A stretch of 64,000 nt of DNA from Kutzneria buriramensis (GTDB taxonomy: Bacteria > Actinomycetota > Actinomycetes > Mycobacteriales > Pseudonocardiaceae). The DNA is taken from positions 496,001 through 560,000 of the forward strand of contig NZ_QUNO01000001.1 of the NCBI RefSeq assembly GCF_003387475.1, written 5' to 3'. A model generated the notes under the pieces. That model was given only the letters and a program-made list of their open reading frames with translations. It did no database searches and had not been told where the DNA came from. The position numbers and the translations under genes were made by a program. This document shows positions 26,462 through 41,342 of the stretch, one piece after another; the stretch's first letter is position 1; each line of letters starts with the position of its first letter.

Positions 26462-27310
26462 GTGCCACCACCCCGCCGTAACGCCAACGCCCAGCAGCCG
26501 GTCCGCCGGCCCCGGGTCGCCGGCCTGCGCCGGCCGACGTCCGATGTCCGCCCGCAGGACACCCCCGTGCAGGACAGCGTGTCCGGCCGGCTGCCGGTCG
26601 AGCCGGCGCCGATCGACAAGGACGTGGTCGACCGGGACGTGCTCGCCCCCGAGGTGATCGGCGCCGAACCGGTCGACGAGGCGCCGGCACGTGAGGTCCC
26701 GACGTCCCGGCCGACGCCCGAACCCGAGCCCGAACCGGTCACGGAGCGTAAGCCGCTGGGGGAGCGTCTGGCGCCGGCGGGCCGGCGTCTGGCGGCGCTG
26801 CGGCCGAAGACCGTGCTCGGCCCGATCGTGATGATCCTGATCGCCGCGGTGCTCGTGGCGGCGGGTTTCGTGTTCCGCGGGCTGGCCGGCCAGGTGCTCG
26901 ACAGCGGGTCGGCGGGCAACAAGGCGCTGACCGACACCGGCGCGACGGCGGACGTGATCAGCCAGGTCACCGGGGACATGCAGACGGTGTCCTCGTACAA
27001 GTACACCGACCTGGCCGGGGCGCAGAAGGCCGGCCAGGCGGTGAGCACCGGCAAGTTCCTCGACGACTACAACAAGCTGTTCGAGCAGGTGAAGGCCCAG
27101 GCGCCGGCGCAGAAGGCGGTGGTGACCGGGCAGGTCGCCAAGATCGGCGTCGAGCAGCTCCAGGGCGACGACGCGATCCTGCTGGCGTTCCTGAACCAGA
27201 CGACCACCAGGGCCGACACCAACCAGTCCAGCCCGGTCGGCCTGGTATACACGGTGAACGCGCACCGGGTGGACGGGAAATGGTTGATCAGCGGGCTCAC
27301 GCCGAGGTGA
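26462..27310 (+). CDS. Mce-associated membrane protein 2
   Basis: A 282-residue protein with a long cytoplasmic Pro/Arg/Glu-rich N-terminus (about 1-110), one span at about 120-142, and an extracytoplasmic Mas-like domain containing LDDYNKLFEQVKAQAP and VNAHRVDGKWLISGL. It is the second Mas protein; the pair matches the usual Mas set. GTG start after GGAAGGACC. The mce operon seems to end here, because the next gene has its own ribosome site after a 131-bp spacer. Confidence 0.78.
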   Translation: MPPPRRNANAQQPVRRPRVAGLRRPTSDVRPQDTPVQDSVSGRLPVEPAPIDKDVVDRDVLAPEVIGAEPVDEAPAREVPTSRPTPEPEPEPVTERKPLGERLAPAGRRLAALRPKTVLGPIVMILIAAVLVAAGFVFRGLAGQVLDSGSAGNKALTDTGATADVISQVTGDMQTVSSYKYTDLAGAQKAGQAVSTGKFLDDYNKLFEQVKAQAPAQKAVVTGQVAKIGVEQLQGDDAILLAFLNQTTTRADTNQSSPVGLVYTVNAHRVDGKWLISGLTPR

Positions 27311-27441
27311 GCGGGTGGAGGTGTTCGCAAATGCCACGAGTACGGCGGCCCGAGCGTCATTACTCCTCCCTTTCACACCCGCACACTCCGTGAGCTGGTA
27401 AATATTGATCAACCGTTCGGGTGGCTGGGGAGGTCGGGTCC

Positions 27442-27993
27442 GTGATCAAGTGGCATCGGGATGACGGCGTCGTGGTCGGCACCCTGGAGCCCGAGCGCGT
27501 GGCGTGGCTGCGCAGCAGGCTGGCGGAGTTCCACGCGCTGCTCGACTGGCGGCTGAGCCAGTACACGACGGACTACCCGCTCGGCGAGGTGCTCGGCATC
27601 GCGCTGCCGACCGAGCAGACCGATCACCCGCCGCTCCAGGCCGTGCTGCGCATGCACGTGCCGGACAGCGAGCCGGCCGAGGTCCGCCTGTGGTGGGAGC
27701 CGGAGCTGATCGGCGGGCTGCGCGCCGCGGTGGCCGACGCCTGGCGCAACCTGCCGACCGAGGGCGGCGTGGTGCGCCTGGCCGACGACCCGCAGCGGCT
27801 GCGCGCCTGGACCCGGGTGCTGCTCAGCCTGCGCATCGCCTACCTGGCCACCTGGGTGCCCGAGGCGCTGTCCGCGCCGCTGCCCGAGGACGCCCCCGCC
27901 GACCAGCGCCGCCGGTACGACCGCGCCTGCTGGCTGCGCGCGGTGGTGGACACGCTCGGCGAGTTCACCGGACTGGGCGCGTCCAGGGGCTGA
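27442..27993 (+). CDS. Helical protein, possible DUF2017 relative
   Basis: A 183-residue Trp- and Leu-rich protein with helical segments (ERVAWLRSRLAEFHALLDWRL and LRAWTRVLLSLRIAYLATW). The layout resembles DUF2017, an actinobacterial family often next to clpS, but there is no clpS here and the match is weak. The GTG at 27442 is used because GGGGAGG lies 8 nt upstream. The upstream spacer contains an AT-rich island (27399-27412) that may be its promoter. Its 3' 154 bp overlap the convergent XRE-like ORF, so one of the two ends may be misjudged. Confidence 0.6.
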   Translation: MIKWHRDDGVVVGTLEPERVAWLRSRLAEFHALLDWRLSQYTTDYPLGEVLGIALPTEQTDHPPLQAVLRMHVPDSEPAEVRLWWEPELIGGLRAAVADAWRNLPTEGGVVRLADDPQRLRAWTRVLLSLRIAYLATWVPEALSAPLPEDAPADQRRRYDRACWLRAVVDTLGEFTGLGASRG

Positions 27994-28403
27994 CCGAGCG
28001 GCAGCGGCGTCCGCCGCGGCCCGCCGCCGGCGGGCCCGGCGAGCAGCAGCTCGCGCTCGTGCTCGGGCATGGCGCGCAGGTCGTCCAGGTCGGCGAGCTT
28101 GAGCGCGCTGCACCCGTTGCCGTACGCCCGCGCGAGCCCGAGCAGGTACTGCAGGCTGGGCCGGCCGCGGGAGGCGGGCCAGTTCTCGCACTCGCTGACC
28201 CGCTCGGCGCTGATCGCCCGGCCGGGATTGGCCCGGTTGTACCGGTGCGCGAGCTGCACCTGCGTCCAGCCGAGCGCGTACCGCCAGGCCAGCCGGGGCC
28301 GGGCGCCGAACCGCTGTGCCATCTCGGTGGCGATCCGCTCGAGCGGGCAGCCGAGTTCGAGCATCCACGCCCGCACCTCGTCCCGCTCCGCCTTGCTCGC
28401 CAT
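27840..28403 (-). CDS. XRE-like transcriptional regulator, 3' end overlapping its neighbour
   Basis: A 187-residue ORF. The N-terminal 130 residues read as a regulator of the actinobacterial XRE type: ELGCPLERIATEMAQRFGARPRLAWRYALGWTQVQLAHRYN, then a second helix-turn-helix-like NPGRAISAERVSECENWPASRGRPSLQYLLGLARAYG. The last 50 residues are low-complexity Ser/Pro/Arg-rich and lie antisense to the neighbouring gene, so the C-terminus may be unconserved. GAAGGGGG precedes the ATG at 28403. It is divergent from the next gene, whose spacer probably holds its operator. Confidence 0.7.
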   Translation of the reverse strand: MASKAERDEVRAWMLELGCPLERIATEMAQRFGARPRLAWRYALGWTQVQLAHRYNRANPGRAISAERVSECENWPASRGRPSLQYLLGLARAYGNGCSALKLADLDDLRAMPEHERELLLAGPAGGGPRRTPLPLGQPLDAPSPVNSPSVSTTARSQQARSYRRRWSAGASSGSGADSASGTQVAR

Positions 28404-28630
28404 CCACGTCCCCCTTCCCGGGACCGCCGCGCACACACCCCCTTTCCGGATCCGAAGCTAGCCCCGCACCCCGACAATTCGCCCTCCCCGCCAAGAAAAC
28501 CCGGCGACCGACCCGAACTTCTGACCCGTTTCCGGAACGAATCCGCAGCTCACAGGGGTCAAAACGAGCCAAGAAAAGATTGGGGATCCACACGGGGTCG
28601 ATCAGCGGCTTCCAGCGCCAGGCTGGACCC

Positions 28631-29365
28631 ATGACCGACATCTCGCCCACGAAGACCATCGCGGTGCTCGGCGTGCGCCCCACCGAGCGCACCGCGGCAC
28701 TGCACATCCTGGCGGCCCGGCTCGCGGCCGCGGGCCTGCGCCCGGTCCCGGTGCCGGACGATCCGGTGCTCGATTCCTCTGGGCTCGCCGACCCGGGCCC
28801 CGGCGCCGCCACGGCCGGCAGGAGCCCGACCGTGGCCCAGCTCCGCAGGGCGGACTGGGTGACCGCGTTCGACACCGTGCTGGCCGCGTGCGACCGCGAG
28901 CGCCACGCCCGCACGCGGGTGGCGACGGGCGTGCTGCTGGTCAGCGGGGCCGCCCTGCGCGCGCTGGCGCGCTACCGGGTCGGCCTGGCGCTGCGCGGCG
29001 AGGACTACGACGCGTCGATCCGCGCCTGGCTGGAGGGCCCGGCGGCGGGCGCGGCGGCCGGCTACGCGGCGGTGCTGCACGTCCGCCCGGCCGCCCCGGT
29101 CGGGCCGGGGGAGCGGCTGCTCGACCGGGCGCTGGCGGAGGTGCTCGACCGGCTCGCGGCACCGCCGTCGGCGGTCTTCACCAGCACCTTCGGGAGTGAC
29201 GTTCGCCACACTGTTTCGGAGATCGTGGCACTGGCGACTCGCCAGGGTGTGCCAACCTCTTTCGAGTGTGATCATCCGTCCCCGCGGCCGTCGCCGCTGG
29301 TCAGCGCCGTCCGGGCGAGTGGATTCGGTGTCCGCCACTGGAGTGATCGGCCGGTGACACCTTGA
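28631..29365 (+). CDS. Hypothetical protein, unknown function
   Basis: A 244-residue alpha/beta protein rich in Ala. The N-terminus KTIAVLGVRPTERTAALHILAARLAAAGL looks like a first strand and helix of a nucleotide-binding fold, but there is no P-loop or other motif. The ATG at 28631 follows a weak site (CCAGGCTGG). A longer reading frame exists but its first part is antisense to the XRE gene and of poor composition. It is divergent from that regulator and may be its target. Its stop codon is near the rpoB promoter region. Confidence 0.55.
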   Translation: MTDISPTKTIAVLGVRPTERTAALHILAARLAAAGLRPVPVPDDPVLDSSGLADPGPGAATAGRSPTVAQLRRADWVTAFDTVLAACDRERHARTRVATGVLLVSGAALRALARYRVGLALRGEDYDASIRAWLEGPAAGAAAGYAAVLHVRPAAPVGPGERLLDRALAEVLDRLAAPPSAVFTSTFGSDVRHTVSEIVALATRQGVPTSFECDHPSPRPSPLVSAVRASGFGVRHWSDRPVTP

Positions 29366-29426
29366 CTGCGGGCCTGGGCGGGGTCACTCTGTCGGTGAGC
29401 ACCGCCGTGGGCCTTCCAGGGACCCC

Positions 29427-29455
29427 TCGACAGTCGCCGTTCTCCGGGCTAGACT
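29427..29455 (+). promoter_or_regulatory. rpoB promoter
   Basis: TCGACA (29427-29432) and TAGACT (29450-29455), exactly 17 bp apart. Other possible -35 elements occur at 29362 (TTGACT) and 29525 (TTGACA) with poorer -10s. The best start gives a leader of about 130 nt. Confidence 0.6.
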
Positions 29456-29591
29456 GCCCCTTTGCGCTGCCCTCTGTCCGTTTGCCCTTCGCCGAGAGCA
29501 CGGGATTCGGGGAGCCACGCACCCTTGACAGACGCGTTAGTCCCTGCTGACGCGGCTGCCGCCAGTACATCAGTCCCTGGAAGGACGCATC

Positions 29592-33071
<3,480 letters not shown>

Positions 33072-33164
33072 CCTTCGCCACGCTGACTCCGGTCACCCCC
33101 GAAAAGCCGGAGTCAGCGTCCCGACCCCCAGGCAGCAATCAACCCGAAGGGGAGAAGAGCCGAC

Positions 33165-37064
<3,900 letters not shown>

Positions 37065-37080
37065 GGTAGCCGAGCTGAAA

Positions 37081-37118
37081 CCGAAGGGCCGGGATGCGGA
37101 AGCATCCCGGCCCTTCGG
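37081..37118. terminator. Strong bidirectional terminator after rpoC
   Basis: A perfect 17-bp stem (37081-37097 with 37102-37118) with a GGAA tetraloop, among the longest simple hairpins in the window. It separates rpoBC from the convergent type VII-like gene. Confidence 0.85.
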
Positions 37119-37179
37119 CTATGTGGTGTCGGTGGCGGGCGAACCGTCCCGCGCGGAACGCGCGGCGAAAGCACAGTCC

Positions 37180-38427
37180 TCAGTAGACGGGCCGGTTCAT
37201 CCCCGACTCGCGCTCGTAGTTCGAGCCGCCGCTGCCGACGGTCAGCTCGGAGTCGATGTCCTCACTGGACTGCTCGGGTTCCTGGACGTTGTCCATGGTC
37301 TCCTTCGCCGTGGAGTAGATCTCCTTGGCGCCGTCCTTGATCTCGCCCTTCCAGTCGAAGCCCTCGTCCTCCTTCTCCCCGGACGAGCCGGCCTCGGCCG
37401 CCTTCTCGCTGCTGCCGAACACCTTCTTGGCGGTGCCGGTGATGTGGTCCCAGTCCTCGCCGAGCTGCTTGACGTCGCCGACCAGGCCCTTGCCGTCGCG
37501 GGCGACGACGTGCTCGGCCATGTTGCCGACGGTGGTGCCGGCCTCGTCGACCCGGGAGCCGATCTTGCCGACGTTGGCGCCGACCTCCATCACCTTGTCG
37601 CCGGCCTTGCCGATGCCCTTGCCGACGGCCTTGCCCAGCTTGCCGGCGTCCTTGGCGATGTCCTCGCCGATCTTGCCGATCTTGCCGCCCAGCTTCTGCA
37701 CGCTGCCGGCGACCTTCTTCAGCAGCTGCGCGATCTTGCGGATCATCTCCATGATCTTCTCGAGCAGCTTGCCGACCTTCTCGATCAGCTTGCCGACCTT
37801 GGTCACCGCGGCGCCGGCCTTGCCGACGGCGACGCCGGCCTCGGTGACGGTGGCCGCGGTCGCCGCCGCGTCGGACAGGCCGAAGGTGAAGATGGTGCCG
37901 GCGAGGCCTACCGCCCAGGTGATCAGCATCTGCTCGACGAAGTCGGCCAGGATGCCGATGATGATGTCCTTGGCCGCCTGCATCATCTGCGCGCTGGCCT
38001 TGAGCAGCTGGACCATGTAGCCGGCCAGCGTCGAGGTGCCGTGGATGCCGTCCAGGAAGGACGCCATCTGCTGGTGCGCGGTGTCGGACGCGTCACCCTG
38101 CCAGCTGGCGAAGCCGTTGGTCAGCTCGTCGTGCAGCTGCTGGCCGAGCTGGTCGATGTCGGCGGACAGCTGCGAGTACGTCTCGGCGGCCGCGTTCAGC
38201 GCGTCGGGGCTGCCGGTGACCAGCTCCAGCGCCTCCTTGACCGGCTCGATGTAGTCGATGACGAAGCCGAGGCCCTTGCTGATCAGCGTGTTCAGCGGGT
38301 CGATGCCGCCGGAGTCGCTGGACTCGGCCGAGTACTGCTCGATCTCGGTGACGGTGGCGTGCACGTCGTTGCCAGTGCCGTAGATCTCGTCGAGCACATC
38401 GGACTGGCCGGTGGGCAGGGAGCTCAT
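37180..38427 (-). CDS. WXG100-like type VII secretion substrate candidate
   Basis: A 415-residue protein. An N-terminal helical hairpin with a W-x-G turn (W109-Q-G111 in FASWQGDASD) is the mark of WXG100/ESX-type export substrates. It is followed by a hydrophobic stretch at about 165-190 and a long region of amphipathic repeats (GKxGKxGxxI and EKVGKLLEKI patterns, about 205-310) rich in Lys, Val, Gly and Ile. The C-terminus is acidic and disordered. No toxin domain is recognised. It is the last gene of a three-gene minus-strand operon and its ATG overlaps the stop codon of the EspC-like gene. Confidence 0.75.
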   Translation of the reverse strand: MSSLPTGQSDVLDEIYGTGNDVHATVTEIEQYSAESSDSGGIDPLNTLISKGLGFVIDYIEPVKEALELVTGSPDALNAAAETYSQLSADIDQLGQQLHDELTNGFASWQGDASDTAHQQMASFLDGIHGTSTLAGYMVQLLKASAQMMQAAKDIIIGILADFVEQMLITWAVGLAGTIFTFGLSDAAATAATVTEAGVAVGKAGAAVTKVGKLIEKVGKLLEKIMEMIRKIAQLLKKVAGSVQKLGGKIGKIGEDIAKDAGKLGKAVGKGIGKAGDKVMEVGANVGKIGSRVDEAGTTVGNMAEHVVARDGKGLVGDVKQLGEDWDHITGTAKKVFGSSEKAAEAGSSGEKEDEGFDWKGEIKDGAKEIYSTAKETMDNVQEPEQSSEDIDSELTVGSGGSNYERESGMNRPVY

Positions 38428-39272
38428 GCCTGCTCCTCAGGGGTGTTCGGGAGCAGCGTGCCGCTCATGTGCTGGTAGGCCGACGGGTCCTGGAGGGACA
38501 CCTTGGCGTGGCCGGCGGCATCGGTCTGGGCGTGCACGTCGACGTGCTGGGTCTGCCCGTCGGCGGCCTGGATGTCGCCCTTGACCTCGACGTCCTCCTT
38601 GGCCTCGCCGGTCACCTCGACGCTGACCGGGCCGCCGCCCTCCACCTCGATGGTGATCTTGCCGGCGCCGCCGGGCTGGCCGCCGGGGGCCTGGCCGGGG
38701 TCGGGCGGCGTGGTCGGCCGGGGCAGGGTCGTCGGCAGACCGGTGGGCGGCGGACCGCCGACCGGGCCACCCGCGCCCGGGCCGCCGATGGGGCCGCCGG
38801 TGCCGGGGCCGCCGATGGGGCCGCCGGTGCCCGGGGCGCCGCCGTGCTCGCCGATGCCGGTCGGCGGGTGACCGCCACCCGGGACCGGGCCGCCGTCGAC
38901 CTTGGTCGGGCCCTGGGGACCGCCGGATTGGCCGGGATCGACCTTGCCCGGATCGCCGGGGTCGCCGCCGGACTGCTCGATCTGCTTCTTGTGGTGCTCG
39001 TCGGTCTCCCGGTACAGATCCGCCGTGTTGGAAATGCGTTGCCCGGCGTTGCTCAGCCCACTGGTCATGTTCGACAGATGATCGGTGAGCTGGTTCTGCA
39101 TATCCGCGTACTTGCTGTGGGTGGTCATTTCACCGAGAAGTCCCCACGAGGTGCCCGGAACCTCGGCGGCGGTGGCCCGGCCGTGCAGCGACTCGGCCTG
39201 GCTGGACATCGACGAGACGCGCTGGCCGCATTGGGCCAGTTCCTCGGTGTTGACGTTGAATCCGTCGGCCAT
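38424..39272 (-). CDS. EspC/WXG100-like protein with Gly/Pro repeats
   Basis: A 282-residue protein. Residues 1-100 form a helical hairpin resembling the EspC family (formerly DUF2580) or WXG100, with SWGLLGE near the turn. Residues about 110-210 are Gly/Pro-rich and contain three 9-residue repeats of the type GTGGPIGGP. The C-terminal part is a beta-rich acidic domain of unknown function. Its ATG shares a base with the ybaB stop codon, so it is translated with that gene. Export by a type VII system is inferred; none is in the window. The ORF extends upstream but the longer reading is antisense to ybaB and rpsL and is rejected. Confidence 0.72.
   Translation of the reverse strand: MADGFNVNTEELAQCGQRVSSMSSQAESLHGRATAAEVPGTSWGLLGEMTTHSKYADMQNQLTDHLSNMTSGLSNAGQRISNTADLYRETDEHHKKQIEQSGGDPGDPGKVDPGQSGGPQGPTKVDGGPVPGGGHPPTGIGEHGGAPGTGGPIGGPGTGGPIGGPGAGGPVGGPPPTGLPTTLPRPTTPPDPGQAPGGQPGGAGKITIEVEGGGPVSVEVTGEAKEDVEVKGDIQAADGQTQHVDVHAQTDAAGHAKVSLQDPSAYQHMSGTLLPNTPEEQA
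38778..38858 (-). repeat. 27-bp tandem repeat encoding GTGGPIGGP-type units
   Basis: Three 27-bp in-frame units within the EspC-like gene encode GTGGPIGGP twice and GAGGPVGGP once. They are near-identical at the DNA level, so they may expand and contract by slippage. The boundaries given are approximate. Confidence 0.6.
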
Positions 39273-39925
39273 CAGAACGAGTCCTCCGAACCGAACCGGA
39301 ACTCCTCGTCGTCGTCCACGGGCCGCGGCCGGGCCGCGGGCCGGGGGGCCGGCGCGGCCGGGCGCGCCGGGGCGTCGCCGGTCATGAAGGTGCGCGGCGC
39401 CGGGTCGTCGGCGTACTCCGGACGGGCCGGCGGCGCAGCGTGCTGGGGGCCGCCGTACTGCGGCGCGGGAGCGTGCCGGGGCGGGGCGTAGCCGGCCGGC
39501 GCGGGCGGCTGGACCTGGGGCCGCGGCGGCGCGTCGTGCCAGGCGTCGGCCTGCGGCTCCGGCGGGTTGGCCAGCTCTTCCTGCACCTTGTTCACCCGGT
39601 CGGCGATGTCGGTGCGGTCGCCGGCGTAGCGCTGCACGATCTCCGCCTGCTGGCGGGCGGCCTTGGCCACCGCCTGCTGGAACGTGGTGGTGACCAGCCG
39701 GGACAAGGCCTGGGCCGACATGCTCATCGCGGAGGGGCTGATGGTGATCGACCGCACCGCGCCGGACGGGCCGGCGACGACGCTGACGGCGCCGTCCCGG
39801 GAAGTCTCCGTCGCCTCGATGGCGACGATCTCCTCCCGCATCTGATCGAAGCGGTCGACGTCCTTTTCCGCTTGGGCCACATTGCGCTGAAACGCCTCGA
39901 TGCGCGCGGCGGTGTCCTGATTCAT
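39272..39925 (-). CDS. YbaB/EbfC family nucleoid-associated protein
   Basis: A 217-residue protein. Residues 1-115 match the YbaB/EbfC fold: a long N-terminal helix (AARIEAFQRNVAQAEKDVDRFDQMREEI), then GAVSVVAGPSGAVRSITISP, and a second helix. The C-terminal 100 residues are Pro/Ala/Arg-rich and disordered. In actinobacteria YbaB paralogues with such tails often precede ESX-type substrate genes, as here. It is the first gene of the operon; the ATG at 39925 follows a GGGGAGAA-type site. A role in DNA binding or in regulating the export substrates is inferred. Confidence 0.8.
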   Translation of the reverse strand: MNQDTAARIEAFQRNVAQAEKDVDRFDQMREEIVAIEATETSRDGAVSVVAGPSGAVRSITISPSAMSMSAQALSRLVTTTFQQAVAKAARQQAEIVQRYAGDRTDIADRVNKVQEELANPPEPQADAWHDAPPRPQVQPPAPAGYAPPRHAPAPQYGGPQHAAPPARPEYADDPAPRTFMTGDAPARPAAPAPRPAARPRPVDDDEEFRFGSEDSF

Positions 39926-40407
39926 GCCCCGGTTCTCCCCGTGTCGGTGGTGCCGGGTAAACACATACCGCATCGCGCCGGTCACCGTCCGGCAAATGAC
40001 CCGGAACGGGCTCGAACACGCGATCGACTATGCTTGTCGCGAGGAATGGAGCGGCCCTCGCCGATCTTCCTTCGTGATCTTGGGACAGTGCGACACGCCA
40101 CGCGCGACACGCGTGTCCGGTGTGCGTCCGACCCCCGTTTTGACCCTCGGGCCGCGGGGAAGGTATCTTTGTTATCCGTGCCCGACCCATGTCGGGCCGC
40201 TCCGCGTGCCTGTGGATGGCAGTCTCTGGCTGCGTCGACCTCAGGGCGACGGAAGTCCTCCGGAAACCGTTGGGACATGCTGGTTGGTCTCTCGCGGGTC
40301 CCGTGAGCGGGCGACACGCCCGACCTCGGGGGACGGAGGGGCCAAGTACACAGAGTCCACGGCGCCCGCGAGGACGCCAAGACGCGAACGGAAGAAGCAG
40401 CCGGTCT
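39926..40407 (+). promoter_or_regulatory. rpsL (str operon) promoter and structured leader
   Basis: This 482-bp region holds the divergent promoters of the YbaB operon and the str operon. For rpsL, TTGACC (40140-40145) and TATCTT (40164-40169) are 18 bp apart and predict a leader of about 230 nt. Within it, GTCCC (40298-40302) pairs with GGGAC (40330-40334), enclosing GGGCG-ACA-CGCCC (40309-40321). The 15-mer GCGACACGCCCGACC at 40311-40325 recurs exactly in the rpsJ leader. I read it as a conserved cis-acting RNA for ribosomal protein control; the ligand is unknown. Confidence 0.7.
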
Positions 40408-40782
40408 ATGCCCACGATCCAGCAGCTGGTCCGCAAGGGCCGCCAGGACAAGGTCGCGAAGACCAAGACCGCGGCTCTCAAGGGGAGCCCGCAGCGGCGC
40501 GGCGTCTGCACCCGCGTCTACACCACTACGCCCAAGAAGCCGAACTCGGCGCTGCGCAAGGTCGCCCGCGTGAAGCTGACCAGCGGCATCGAGGTCACGG
40601 CCTACATCCCGGGTGAGGGCCACAACCTCCAGGAGCACTCGATGGTGCTCGTCCGTGGCGGTCGTGTGAAGGACCTGCCGGGTGTCCGCTACAAGATCAT
40701 CCGTGGCTCGCTGGACACGCAGGGCGTGAAGAACCGCAAGCAGGCGCGCAGCCGCTACGGCGCGAAGAAGGAGAAGAGCTGA
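40408..40782 (+). CDS. rpsL: 30S ribosomal protein S12
   Basis: A 124-residue S12 with [12 protein letters not shown] at the start, [13 protein letters not shown] containing the Lys43 equivalent, and KDLPGVRYK with Lys88. Both streptomycin-site lysines are wild type. The ATG at 40408 is preferred; the longer ORF reads through the leader. S12 monitors decoding in the A site. Its stop codon overlaps the rpsG start. Confidence 0.97.
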   Translation: MPTIQQLVRKGRQDKVAKTKTAALKGSPQRRGVCTRVYTTTPKKPNSALRKVARVKLTSGIEVTAYIPGEGHNLQEHSMVLVRGGRVKDLPGVRYKIIRGSLDTQGVKNRKQARSRYGAKKEKS

Positions 40783-41252
40783 TGCCCCGCAAGGGCCCGG
40801 CCCCGAAGCGGCCGCTGATCTCTGACCCGGTCTACAGCTCCCCGCTGGTGACCCAGCTCATCAACAAGGTCCTCGTGGACGGCAAGCGCTCGGTCGCCGA
40901 GCGGATCGTCTACCAGGCCCTGGAGGGCGCCCGCGAGAAGACCGGCACCGACCCGGTCGTCACGCTCAAGCGCGCGCTGGACAACGTGAAGCCGGCCATC
41001 GAGGTGAAGAGCCGCCGCGTCGGTGGCGCCACCTACCAGGTGCCGATCGAGGTCAAGCCCGGCCGCTCCACCACGCTGGCGCTGCGCTGGCTGATCACCT
41101 TCTCCCGGCAGCGTCGCGAGAAGACCATGGTCGAGCGCCTGATGAACGAGCTGCTGGACGCCAGCAACGGTCTCGGCGCGAGCGTCAAGCGCCGCGAGGA
41201 CACCCACAAGATGGCCGAGTCCAACAAGGCCTTCGCGCACTACCGCTGGTGA
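40782..41252 (+). CDS. rpsG: 30S ribosomal protein S7
   Basis: A 156-residue S7 with [30 protein letters not shown] and the C-terminal [14 protein letters not shown]. It nucleates assembly of the 30S head. ATG shares one base with the rpsL stop codon (TGATG). S7 is the classical autoregulator of the str operon in E. coli; here a 10-bp hairpin lies just after it. Confidence 0.97.
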   Translation: MPRKGPAPKRPLISDPVYSSPLVTQLINKVLVDGKRSVAERIVYQALEGAREKTGTDPVVTLKRALDNVKPAIEVKSRRVGGATYQVPIEVKPGRSTTLALRWLITFSRQRREKTMVERLMNELLDASNGLGASVKRREDTHKMAESNKAFAHYRW

Positions 41253-41259
41253 TTCGGGC

Positions 41260-41285
41260 GCGGCCGGCTTGCACGAGCCGGCCGC
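41260..41285 (+). promoter_or_regulatory. Intercistronic hairpin between rpsG and fusA
   Basis: A 10-bp stem GCGGCCGGCT/AGCCGGCCGC with loop TGCACG, eight bases after the rpsG stop codon. It may be a partial terminator or a regulatory element. Confidence 0.5.
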
Positions 41286-41342
41286 AACGGATCGGCGCCA
41301 CCCGCACCGACCACAGCCGCACGAACAGCAAGGAAGACACCC

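Noticed and set aside
16080-27310. Mce genes as an antibiotic exporter cluster
   Set aside because: MlaE permeases plus six MCE proteins and Mas proteins define a lipid importer; no export or biosynthetic genes are present.
39273-40511. Extension of the EspC-like ORF to 695 residues
   Set aside because: The extra part is a shadow of ybaB and the rpsL leader; the ATG at 39272 is coupled to the ybaB stop codon.
40408-40782. Streptomycin-resistance changes in S12
   Set aside because: The Lys43 and Lys88 equivalents are both present, so no target-site resistance is indicated.
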